This document shows positions 49,646-60,950 of a stretch of DNA of 64,000 nt, piece by piece. Position 1 is the stretch's first letter. Each line of letters opens with the position of its first letter. The notes under the pieces are model-generated. The model made no database searches and was not told the DNA's origin. It worked only from the letters and a program-made list of their open reading frames with translations. This DNA comes from Hydractinia symbiolongicarpus (taxonomy: Eukaryota > Cnidaria > Hydrozoa > Anthoathecata > Hydractiniidae): NCBI RefSeq assembly GCF_029227915.1, contig NC_079878.1:6326001-6390000 (forward strand), given 5' to 3'. Position numbers and translations under genes: made by a program.

Positions 49646-51401
49646 AGTTTTTTTTCACTATACTTCCACTATCTCTTTTTGTCATCAGTTTTAGAAGTAA
49701 ATATAATTTATATTACAGCCTAACAGCTCTCAGAACACATTTGGATTAAATGATTTATCGGACAGAATTTTTGTTATTAATTTAGTTAGCTAATAATTTT
49801 AGTCACTTCGGAAAAAATAAATAGTCCCTTTTGTCCGACTTTGTTTGTCCGATAAAGTAAAACAAATGGCAGAGCCAATGATTTAGATTTATGTTTTATC
49901 AAAATATCGTTCAAAATGTTATCGAAAATCAGCAGTAGTAGTAGAGATATATTTTGCCGTTGTATAAATGTTACAGGTTAAAATTTCTTTAAATAAATAC
50001 AAAGATAGCTGGAGCAAAAAGAAGGCACGAGTTGCCTTATCAATCACTAAGCCCCGCTTTTGTTTCTTCTCTCTTTAGCTTACATTTTTTATTTTGAGCA
50101 AATGCAGTTTGTGCGAAATACCTCCTATAAATATATAAAATTAATGAATGAATGAAGGTCTGCTTCTGGAGGTCGAAAAAGACTATATGGGTTCTAAGAC
50201 TGGAAGGAAAAACAGTAGACTATAACTCGAATTGAAAATTGTTCGAGTGATAGAGTGTCGGAGTAATAGAGAGTTGGCTTTTTCACTATTTTTTTATGTA
50301 TACAATCACTGGCCATTTTGGATTTTATTGGACATTTGAAATCATTTTAGTCACTAAATTTGGCGAGTGACATTAATAAATTAAATTAGACTAATTAGCT
50401 TCACAACCATTCTCGACCCCAGAGCTGTTTGAGATAAATCTCGAAAGTACTACTATGGAGGTATTGATCACAAAGAGCTCTGGGCACAAGAATGCTTTAC
50501 AAACTTTCCCAGACAAAAGTTTGAGTCTGATTAAGCTAGAAGGGAGTAAAAACTATTTAAAATACAATATTTGAACAAGTGTAACATTTATCACAGATTG
50601 TCTTTTGTGAAAAATGTTTCCCTTTCCCACATTGAAATTTATGTTTTAACCCTTATTTCACTATTGCGCCAAGCGAGTGTTAAAGCCTGTTAGCATTATG
50701 GCAAATTTTAGTCTTTGTGAAGACAAAGAAGGGTTTTGAGAAAACAGATCTACATTAAATTATCATTCCAGGGCTCCTTAAAAAGTTTTGATGTAAGGAC
50801 CAAATAGGGAAAGAACGCCCTGGGGAGGGGTTCCACTGCAAAAAATTCTTGAAAACTACAAAGTTTATTAAAAATTGTTGTTCACAATATGTTATCAAGA
50901 ATGAAATGTTGTAAAGATCAGTTTACATATTGATAAATAAATTAGCTCTTGAGTACCTAAATCCATGTGGGATTATCGAGTTTAATGTATAAAACTAAGT
51001 GAATATCATTGAAGCGCATACGATAGTAAACACATTTGATTTCTATCTAACAAACAACGCTGTAGAAACAAAGTTGGCAAGCTTAAATTCTTTGGCTCTC
51101 TTGTTTATTAACTCTTGGTCAAGGAGAATAATTAACGTCTTTCTTTTAACATATTTTACTGAATTACCTTATCGACGATGTCATTAAAAGAAAATTTCTT
51201 GCTTAATTATCCATGAAATTTAGATACTTAAAACTCTCCACCTTTTTAAATAAAAATTGTAATGTTATGCACATTGAACGTAAATAATGGAACCCAGCAG
51301 GAGAGTAGATATAGAACTGGTGAAGTATACATACATGGGCGTTTGGCTTAACACGTTGCAACAAGACAGTCGCGCTTAAGATCAGCCACAAGCATTTTAT
51401 C
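49646..51401. other. region upstream of the claudin/PMP22-like gene
   Basis: No gene is recognised. The stretch at 50215-50280 repeats 'actcgaattg', 'ttcgagtgatag' and 'tcggagtaatagag', resembling pogo/Tigger-type debris. The promoter of the downstream gene must lie near the right end. 'tagatatagaa' near 51306 is a weak TATA-like candidate. Confidence 0.4.
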
Positions 51402-52209
51402 ATGGCTTCTAACCTGTTAAAGCATATCAATTTCGCTTTGATAGCCTTTGCTGCTCTCTTTGCAGTTCTGGCCACCGCAGGAAACCATTGGCGAACGTTG
51501 AAAACTGATCACAACAACCATCTTGGTTTGTGGAAACAGTGTACCGCGATAGGATGCTCAACGCATGACATAGGTGGGTAAAAAATTGTTTTTCTTATGA
51601 TATTGAATAAAAGAAAAGAAAATGTCTTCGACCGAAAAAGGTGTCGAAACAAAACGAATTCAAATTTCTTTTTATAAAATAAACAACATTGATTTATTTT
51701 TGTACTAAAGTTATCTAAATTTTCTATCCCTTTTTTTAGAGTCGGTTCGTCCTACACAAGTCTTGATGGTGTTGTCATGCATCTGTTTTGTTTTCATCTT
51801 TGCTTACATGCTTCTTCTCCATTTTGTGAAAACTCTATCTCCAAAATTCACAGCAATCCTGTTGTTAATAACTTGTAAGTATTTTTCACATATACAAGTT
51901 AAGCAAAATATTTTTAATAAATACTTTTTTCTCCAATTCACTATACAAGCATATAAAAGGAATTCTACATAGACCGTCCGTTCAACACAAAATTCGTATT
52001 ACTGATGTAACAACAGTATAATTCTTCATTGTTTTTGTTAATTTTTAGTTGTCTTTGAAGTGGCTGCAATGGGCTACTTCACCCATAAGATGCAAGACGA
52101 TCTTCACAGCTTTGAATGGTCATTCGCATTAGGATGGGTTTCGGCTGGTCTTGCGTTAATAACTGGAATTATTTCTTTCTTCCATGCAGAAGACTACGAT
52201 CAACTGTAA
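51402..52209 (+). CDS. claudin/PMP22/EMP-like four-helix membrane protein (complete)
   Basis: Three exons (51402-51573, 51740-51874, 52049-52209) join in phase to 155 residues, the length of PMP22/EMP proteins. Helix 1 (residues about 11-27) is followed by the superfamily signature of the first extracellular loop: HW at 29-30, GLW at 42-44, then cysteines at 47 and 52. Helix 2 (about 66-86), helix 3 (about 94-110, crossing the second splice) and helix 4 (SFALGWVSAGLALITGIISF) follow. A short acidic cytosolic tail ends the protein. Such proteins act at the plasma membrane in cell junctions or membrane domains. The sequence resembles EMP/PMP22 in its fourth helix, but claudin, EMP and related branches cannot be separated here. 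Confidence 0.88.
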
Positions 52210-52222
52210 ATGTAAAGTTCTG

Positions 52223-52228
52223 AATAAA
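52223..52228 (+). promoter_or_regulatory. polyadenylation signal of the claudin/PMP22-like gene
   Basis: AATAAA 14 bases after the stop codon, followed by a T/G-rich stretch. Confidence 0.65.
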
Positions 52229-52239
52229 AATATCTCTTT

Positions 52240-52921
52240 TTTTGTAAATGTGTGTTTTTATGTTACTACCTCGAGGCCAGAACATGTAGCTATGTATAAA
52301 GTTTTTGGCCCACACCCCATTTAAATCTCGAATGTTTTCAACCTTATTCGCATTTTTGAGACATTAGGGTTGTTAATATTTACTAAATTGAAATTTCGAC
52401 CCTAGGCTTCTAGGACATGTGTTAAATCTAGAGGGCGCCAAAGGTTCAAGTGTTCGTTTGATGTCGCGCCATTGTTGCAATAATTCAAAGTGTCAACACT
52501 ATAGCGTTCATTGTGAGGTTTTGCATACTACTTGATTTGTTTTCGAACAGTTTCTACTCCAAAATGTTCGGATTCTCTTGTATTTTGATGGATGGAAAGT
52601 GTTAAACTTTTACATAATTCAATTAAAGATTTTAAGGCTTACAAATTAAATTTGATTTATGCATGCATGAAAATTTTTTATAATTCTTAGTTGTTAGGTG
52701 TGAACAACAAACAAGTCAGTTGCATAGTAACAACTCTTGTTGATGATGCTGGGGAAGTGATAAGATAGAAAATGATAAAATTGATCAAAAACATTGGTAT
52801 GATAAATGGTGACAAACAAACAAGCGTCACTATGTTATATGTTTACGTCATTAAAATACGTGTTGAGATTTGCTGTTATGTTTAAATTGTGTCTAATGAT
52901 GCCTTTTTTTTCGCATCCAAC
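52240..52921. other. intergenic, nothing recognised
   Basis: AT-rich sequence with no ORF worth reporting and no repeat structure that I can define. Confidence 0.4.
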
Positions 52922-53275
52922 TACAGTTGAACTCATGTAATTCAAATCTCCAAGGGTATTCAAAATTTGTTCGAATTACATGAGTTTCGAATTATAGGAG
53001 TTTGACTTTTTTCGGCCGAGTTTTAATGCGAGAGAAGTGTTCCATTGTTGAAAAATTTGAGTTTTAGAACTATGAACGGACGAAAATTTTCAAAATTCGA
53101 ATTTAATGTTCACGGGTCCAAGAAAACTGTTCGATTTACATGATTTTTCGAATTATAGGAGTTTTCTTATAAGGATTTTAGAGTAAACTTGGACGGGACC
53201 GGAGAATTAGTTCGATTTATATGATTATTTGAATTATACGGGTTCGAATTACATGATTACATTAGTTCGATTTTC
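52922..53275. repeat. pogo/Tigger-like MITE remnant
   Basis: It begins TACAGTTGAACTCATGTAAT and then repeats variants of 'gttcgaattacatgagtttc' and 'gaattataggag' four to five times before 53275. A TA-CAGT start with repeated 'ttcgaatta' wording is typical of pogo/Tigger-type elements. A matching inverted right end could not be set. Confidence 0.45.
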
Positions 53276-54989
53276 ACGCTTTACAAAAATTTTCTCACTA
53301 TCTACAGTGTAGCAAGCTTGAGAATATTAAAATATATCGCATGAATAAGGAAATATAGCTGATGACGTCACGTTTATTATGCTGCTTGCACAAATTCTTG
53401 ACTTTAACTAACAGCTTCTCAAAACCCAATTTTGTTGGGACATTAAAGGTAAATTTTTAAAAATCCCCAGATTTGACAAGACGAAGAGATTAATCTTCCC
53501 TCACCGTAAAAATGGTAATGAAAATTAGACGTCAGCGCTGACTTTTATTCGCGCATGCGCACGCGCTCACGTAAGTACAAAACATTTATTCTCATGATCT
53601 ACGGCACCGAGTTACGAAAAGAAAAGAATGCGGCCACTTGTGCATTAGTTAAGGTTCGCAAAGTCCCATCCCCACGACGGCATGGTTGAGCGAAATGATT
53701 TTGAGCATTTTGGGGGCTAGTGGAGATTTTTGCCGTTCGACAGTAAAATTAATTTCTATTTTTCCGGCAACCAATAATAATGCTTGATTATTCCGCTCCG
53801 CACGTAATATTTTGCCTCGTGCAGAAAAGTAAAAGATCGCATCCTACCTATTTTAAATAAATTTTTTGCGTTGAAAAATTAAGCAGTAACTCACTCTATT
53901 GTTCTGTTTATGATATAAATATATACAATGACGAACGTTTACGTGACGATGTGGCATCGAAATATTTCGGATTTCATACTATATACAATAACAACATTTG
54001 CACTATTTGCATAATAAAAATTGAGTGTACTGTAACGCTTCGGTGAAACGCCCTGAGGCGCTTATTCACTTTTGTTTTGTTAAACATTACATTGGAAATT
54101 TAGAATCTGTTTGGAGACTGTTAACTGTAAAATAACTAATGGATAAATGCTTTTGAGAGAGACTATCAGAAAGGGCGCTTAAAACAGGAAGATATCTTAG
54201 TACGTTTCAATGGGCGTTTATTCGAGGTTCAAAAAAATGGCGTTACATCGAACTATTACAGTACTCGATTTTAAACTGAGTGTTTCAATCAAACTAGAAT
54301 GTTTACTTTGTAATTTCAACTGGATAATAAATGCTGTAAACGCTGCGACATGTGAAAAAATATCTACTTGAATTACTTTTTAAACTAGAGTTTTAGGAGT
54401 TAACTTTATAGTATAAATCAATTGCAAAATAGTGCTAAATAAATATAATATAACAAATTTAGTTAAAATAAAACATCTTGCTAACAATAAAACTCACACA
54501 AATCATTACAACAAAAAAGTAAGAATTTTAAGCCGGATTTCCAGTGAAAATGTTGGTACAAGATTCATGCATTGTACTGAATTCAATTAATTCGATTGGA
54601 AAAGCTCGATCATTTGGTGGACATGAAAAAAATAGGATTGAATTTAGTCTTTTTCGTAGTAGGTGTATAAAAATATTTAAAAATTATAATCTTTTTTAAA
54701 CCAAATAACTGAAACCAAAAACAATACGTTATGGTATGCTACGCTAATGGTGTAAATTAAGAATGTAAAAAATTCACTGGTTGCAAGTAAAGCCGCCTAT
54801 TAAAATAGAATAACAAAAAAAGAATTAAAACTATTTAAGTGACGTAACATGTTCGCTAATTCGAATACTTCGAAATAAGAACGCCAATTCGGAGCACCTA
54901 TCACGAGTTAGCGGACATGTCTTACATAATAATGGACACGATTCAGACAACCAAACTACCATCTTAACATAGATAAGTAACAGCGTAAG
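53276..54989. other. intergenic region between the claudin-like and TPRG1L-like genes (convergent)
   Basis: No gene is recognised. A short GC-richer patch at 53530-53570 (gcgcatgcgcacgcgctcac) stands out from the AT-rich background. Confidence 0.45.
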
Positions 54990-57724
54990 TTAAAAACTAG
55001 CCGCGCCTCTATCTTTCGAATAACCAACTTCAGAGCTGTTATGGATGACAGACACAGCGCCAACATAGACTTCAATGAAAATTGGCTCAATGACCACTTC
55101 AAATACTGCACCAGACCCCTGGACTGCGCTAATTATGGCTGATTTGAAGTCCTCATACACCATATGAGCTGGAAGAGTGTCCATGAAAAATGCTGCCTTA
55201 TGCTGGGTAAAAGTGAGATAGGACGGCGAATTAAAGAACGGACTAAAACGTTGCCATCTTGTTAACACCTCGTTTTTGTTCCATGATATTCGTATGCCAG
55301 TTTGAAATGCTCGAGGCCTGCAGCAAACAAAAAGTGAACTTAGTTCAGTATGTCAAACATTCTCTAGAACTTAGAATTCGGAACTTCTTTTTAATAAACG
55401 ATATTCAGTTGACAAAAAGTAACTGGTTTCCTGTCTTCATACACATAGAGAAAGACACTTTAAATCATTAGAATGCAAAGAACAAAGCCTCTAAATGAAA
55501 AGTACCTTAAGAGAAAAACATTTGCGCCAAAAGAAATTTTCGCAAATCAGTTGTTTACCAAACTTTTTGCGGGATATTATTTTTGCAACTACTGGTAGAA
55601 AGCAAAAGACAGCGGAGGTATAATGTGCAAAACCTTTTGAAAACAAAAAAGTATAAGGGAACAGTGTGATTGTAATTGTTAGTCAATAGTGACAAAAGAG
55701 ATTAATTTTCTTATATTCGTTCGATATTTTCTCGTATCTAACGTATATAACCCTACCTACCCTTTTTGTGGAAATGGCTGTGACTGTGACATATTTCGCA
55801 CAAAAAATTGTTCGCGAATTGGAAAGATAAATCGAGAAATTTTGTAGAAATATCCCCCGGCGAATAATACTTAAAGGAAACCTGAGGTATAAAATGATGT
55901 TGGACTTATATTATTACATAGCTGAAAAAGTTTGTTAACAAGGAATTATAGATTAAATTATGCTGCATAAATTATGATGTGATATTTAAGTAATAGCAAC
56001 TTTTGACATTCCTGTCATAAGTAATTTTAGACCTGTGATGTGCATTTAAACTTTATAATTTTTTTGTCAAAATGACACTCGTTTACTCGTCCCAGGTCTC
56101 TTCATTTTTTTGCTGAGAACTCCATAACTTGGGCTATCTATAATATAAGTCCAACATCATTCTATACCTCGTGTTCTCTTTAAGGTAACATAAAAGCTTT
56201 AAGATATCCACACAATTTCAAACAAAACTTTTTTCTTGACTCAATACATTATTTCTCATTTTTATAGAAATTGTTTAAATTTTTTAGCCTAAACTACTTT
56301 GACAAGTGCACAAAAAACTTGTTTTGCAGAAAATATACTTACATCATCATTGTCTTGTTTGGGTAAGTAAATCTTCCACCTTGAACACGATCCACGCGAT
56401 GAAGTTGAACACGCTTACACTCGTCAATCCTTGATGCCACAAAGTTATATTTCACCAACACGAGCTGTGTGTCAGTTATAATGACGATGCGTTCTTTTTC
56501 ATGATCCCAATGATCGATTCTACAAATTATTGAAACATTTAAAAAACATACAGAACGTATTATATAAATGGCATGGGTAGCTTCCCTCTCAAGATATGGA
56601 TTTAATAGGTCCTGAGAGGGAAGCTTATTGTACCTCCCCCATCATCACGTCACATGTGCAAACTAACTGTGCAAAGCTAGACTGACAAAACTTAGACGGA
56701 ATATTGTTTGAAACTGAAAGAATACATTTTGCTGAAGTCAGCAAATTTGTTATCACGTCAATAAAACTATTTAAAACACCAAATATGTAACATTCAACTA
56801 AAATTAGGAATGAGAATTTTGGTTAGACGTTTACATATTTTACGTTTTTAAACAACATATTATAAATGATGGGTCAAAACTTTCCAAAAATCTCACAATC
56901 TTTTAAAAGCAGTAGATCAGGGATATGGTAAATTTGAGTAAAAAGTTTTTTTAAAAAACGTTTTTTTGTATTAATATCACGGCGATGTCTAAAAGCGTGA
57001 TGACATGATTCTTCTAACCAATCTAAAGCAGTAGTAAATAACACTTAATTGTTTTGCATGTTGAAACTGGTTATTATATTGCATTTTGATAAAGCCAAGT
57101 GCAAAACCTTTCCAACATTCGTTAAAAAATTAAAACTAGCAAGGCTAACAGGGTAATTGCACTACTTTTAGATCAGCAAAACAGTAACAAAACGTATCAA
57201 ACCCTACTCAGCTAACAGCCATGCTGACAGAAACTTTCCTTCAATGACTGGATTTAAATATTGTTTTACATCTTCAACAGCATGCTCAAAAACTCCTGGC
57301 TAAAAAAAAAACATATCAGGAAACAATAAATTAAAAATTTTTAACTCATAAAAATAATAGCAATTTATAAAAATATATATATAATATATGGTAACTCAAG
57401 ATTTAAGTTGTTAGTGTGCTTTTGCAAACAAGAAAAAAGAACATAATATACCCTCATAGCGTAATATTTGCGAATCATGTTTTGTTTCACAGTGACTGAT
57501 GCATTGCTTTTTGTCATAAAGTTATCTGCAGCTGGATATATGTATTGATTTATAAGCGATGCTGGCTGACTTTGTTGCAGGGGTATTTCACTACCAGCAG
57601 TTTCGTTTGTGGCAAAGTTCATCTCGTCTTTCTCGTCCCGTAAGTCCACTGTCACCTTACACAATACAAAGAACTGTATAAGTACAGCTACTTTGTGCAT
57701 CGCTAACACATTGCTTTGCAGCAA
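54990..57724 (-). CDS. TPRG1L: tumor protein p63-regulated gene 1-like protein (TPRG1/TPRG1L family)
   Basis: TPRG1L (mover) is a vertebrate synaptic-vesicle-associated protein; the family carries an hSac2-type domain. Exons in transcript order: 57724-57452, 57299-57208, 56519-56343 and 55317-54990 (stop TAA); all phases join. From 57724 the frame gives 289 residues; from the next in-frame ATG (57622) it gives 255, nearer the human 272. Matching blocks, in order: MIRKYYAMRPGVFEHAVEDV (human YFVFRPGSIEQAVEEI), IDHWDHEKERIVIIT, LVLVKYNFVA, FTYPNKT, FQTGIRISWNK, WQRFSPFFNSPSYLTFTQH and the C-terminal IEVYVGAVSVIHNSSEVGYS. The first 34 residues from 57724 are hydrophobic and unlike the family. 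An AG acceptor-like site (tgtgtaag) just before codon KVTVD suggests that this piece is intron or UTR, with the true start at 57622 or in an upstream exon. Confidence 0.9.
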
Positions 57725-60700
57725 GCAGAATTTGACCTGCAGTCATCCACAAATTTATAACAGTATGAAAAAACAAGTGTGTTTAAAAAGATGCAATGTC
57801 CTTTAATAACAAGAAGTTCTCAGTAAAATTATGTAGATGAGGATTAAAATCATAACTGAAAGTAGTTTGGTTTAATTTTAATGGATTGGGAAGCCAAATA
57901 GATTTGCACTTTTTCTATTGTGTCAATTTTTGTCTCCACCTTGATCCCCGGTCAAACACTGCTATACACAAAATGCCCTTAGACTAAGGTTGGTATATCC
58001 GTCTCATTTGCACTCTTGTTGACTTAATTTTCTGGTGATTTACATTTATTAAGATTTCAGATTACATCTGTCACGAGCCATAATAGACCTATGTCATATC
58101 CATTGTCGTTCCGCAAAGTATGCATTCCAAAATACCAAAAATAACATGAAAATAAGATTAGTTATACGCAATTTTTAGTTTGCAGTGAAGTAGTGCAGAA
58201 ATGGTTTGTTTACTTGCATTATTTTCAAAATAAGTTTGTCATACAATCAAATTGATAACATTTGGTAACAATATGGAATAAAAGTATGCATCTGCTTTGA
58301 TTAAATATGATGGTATTTTTCCAAACAAATGTGAAATGTCAAGGTGTTAGTGAGTTAATAAAATTAGTGATGTTGCTGGCATTAATGGCATCACTTTTTG
58401 AGAGGCTAGTTGACCTATTTTAAGGTGTGTCTTACCTGTTAATTTTTTTCCAATTGAGACAAAAATGGAAGTTGGGCAGTATTTACATTTCAAACATTTG
58501 TTATTTCAGAACGAAGATACTAATTTGACTTTCATATTGTGGTTGGCAAGTTGGACTTTAAACCCATTGAAGTGCTAAAATAACTTGTGTTGTGCTTATT
58601 TTTTCACATTTCAAAATCTGTCCTAGATCATATTTAATAAAAAGAAATTACTGAAAATCCCAAAACACGTCAAACATACAAAGTATGTATAATTTGTACT
58701 CGAACAGTTTTTTGTCCACAAAATGCTTGTTATGTCAATTTTAACTTTGATCAGCGAAAATAATGAGAAAATTTTTCGTTAGTTGTAAATGAAATTTTTG
58801 GTTTTATATTTTCACAAATCAGTAATATGGAAGAATCCCACGGAGATTATTTTTTGCGTATAAACAATTTAAACAATTCTGCAAGATTTTCTTCATTGCG
58901 AAACCTTAGATAAATATAAATCACCCTGAGAAGATGGAAAGCTAAGGCCTCTTGTTCCTCTAATTTCATGATAAAAACGTACATCCTTATTTTTTATCAT
59001 ATTTTTTAATTACAGTTTAAAACTAAGGATATCTTCTCCACACACTTAGGCCCAACATCTAGTATAAAAGTATCTTTTTATCATAGAAATAGATTGTTTT
59101 TGCTTTATCTTCTTTTATTTTTTTGTACTTGTTTGCTAATTCCAGAATATTAAAAATGTATCATTTGTCTTCACATGGATAACAATTTATTATTTGATCT
59201 ATTAAAAATATTTGATACCTGACATGATAAAAATTTAACAAATGTGGAATTTTGAACATTTTCTCAAGTACAAGCCAGTTTTTCCTCTACTGAACAAAGT
59301 ATTATTTTGCATAAAGAAAGAATTAATTTGTATGAATTTAGTACACAAATAATCAGGTACAACTTTAAACAATACTAAATTACGATAGTAGCTTATATAT
59401 TCCATAAACTAAATTTTGACGATTATCTTGACAACCACATCCAGCTGCGTTATCTTTTTTTGGAGTTTAGTTGTTTGGAGTTTTGTAGTTTATTAAGTTA
59501 TTGTTGTTCAAGCAAAGTTACGTGTACTTTTCTTTGCCAGACAAAAAATTATATATATATATAAATGAAACCTGCCAAGTTTTACCTATGTGTTAATAAG
59601 AAAGATAGATGTGATCATCTTTTTCGATTAAACGGATTATATTCCTGTTTTAAAATTTAGTAAGTGTATTGTTTTAAACGTTTGACGTCATCACTTTTGG
59701 AATATTATGCAAAATAGAGTTGAAAGCAAGATAACTTTAAAAGCATATTTTAACTTTCTTTAAATTTTTATCTTTATTTTACTAAGATGATTTAGAAAAA
59801 ATTACCTTCGTGTAACGCTTGTTTAAATTGCTCTATGTTGCATTGCAAACCTCTGGATTAATTTTCCCAAGTGCTTGGAACACAAAAAAAATGTTTCAGT
59901 TCAGAATAACTAGCACCTGTTACTTAAAAAAGCAATTGATCAAAAACATCTAGACTCATTTTTAAAAATGTTGCCTATTCAAACTGAACTTCTGTGTGAA
60001 ATTCGTGTACTAATGCCCAGATTTTTTCTTGGTTTTACCCATATGAATCTCTTCCTTTTTTTACAGAAAAAAAGGTTGCTGTGATAATCGTAGAGGCAGC
60101 AGATTCGAAAGACTTTTGAAGCATGTTAAACGGCTTACGTGTAGATAAGACACCTTTCACAAAGTTCCTTAAAGGTAATCTGTAAGATTTTAACCTTGTA
60201 TTTAAACAGATAGCGTATTTTAGCCTGAAGGGGAAGTGTCCATCCTCATGTTGCCACAAGAAACATCCAATTTGACATTAGTGGGTTTTCAAGTTTGACT
60301 TTTTTCTATGTTAATTTCACTTTTGGGAACCAAAAAAAGAAATGAAAATCTATAAAAAAATTAAAAAATATCCGTATGCTTCCTTCTTTAGATTGCAAAC
60401 TTTATGCACATTCTAAGGGGCCGTCGACAAACAGTTTTCGTCTCCGTTAACGGCAAATTGCCATTGGGGGGGGGGAGGGGGTAATGCACCACCCATTAAA
60501 ATATAAAAATGGAGACGAATTATTTCTTTTAAGGAGAATGAAAAAATATTCAACAAATTAGAAAATGTTTCCACAGTAAAAATCCGATAAATCTAAACGG
60601 ATCTCGTATTTGTATAAGTCTCCACGAAGATTGTTGTGCAAGGAGCGACCAATCAATATCAGGTATTTATGAACATATACATACTCATTTCCAGAGACAA
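57725..60700. other. intergenic region, nothing recognised
   Basis: AT-rich sequence containing the presumed TPRG1L-like promoter. A G-run (ten Gs, A, five Gs) at about 60466-60482 could form a quadruplex. The ORF at 60035-60259 (minus) has no motif. Confidence 0.45.
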
Positions 60701-60927
60701 TGTTGGTAAGGAATTTTCCAATGGAAGTTGGGAGACCATGTATATAGATAGATAGATGTGCATATTTTACATGGCTACCCTCACAAATATCGAGGGATAT
60801 ATGTTAACATCCTACTGTCTGACTCTAACAATGCAGTTCATTTATGTTTATTATATGTTTGTATATTTATAGGTATTAATATATAGTGGTGGGTTTATCT
60901 ATCTCTATTAACATTTGCGAGTTTTCA
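60701..60927 (+). repeat. 5' long terminal repeat of a copia element
   Basis: The stretch begins TGTTGGTAAGG and ends TTTTCA, the TG...CA borders of an LTR. Its end abuts a primer-binding-like site and lies 23 bases before the Gag start codon. TATA-like stretches (gtatatag; aatatatag near the right end) are inside. The 3' LTR is beyond the window, so the 227-bp length is a proposal. Confidence 0.5.
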
Positions 60928-60938
60928 TGGTAGCGGAC
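60928..60938 (+). other. copia primer-binding site
   Basis: TGGTAGCGGAC directly after the proposed LTR resembles the complement of the initiator-methionine tRNA 3' end (TGGTATCAGAGC-like) used by copia elements. Confidence 0.45.
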
Positions 60939-60950
60939 GGTAGTTAAACA

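Noticed and set aside
60466-60482. G-rich run as a functional quadruplex
   Set aside because: Only two G tracts are present in one block; it looks like a simple homopolymer next to dispersed-repeat sequence.
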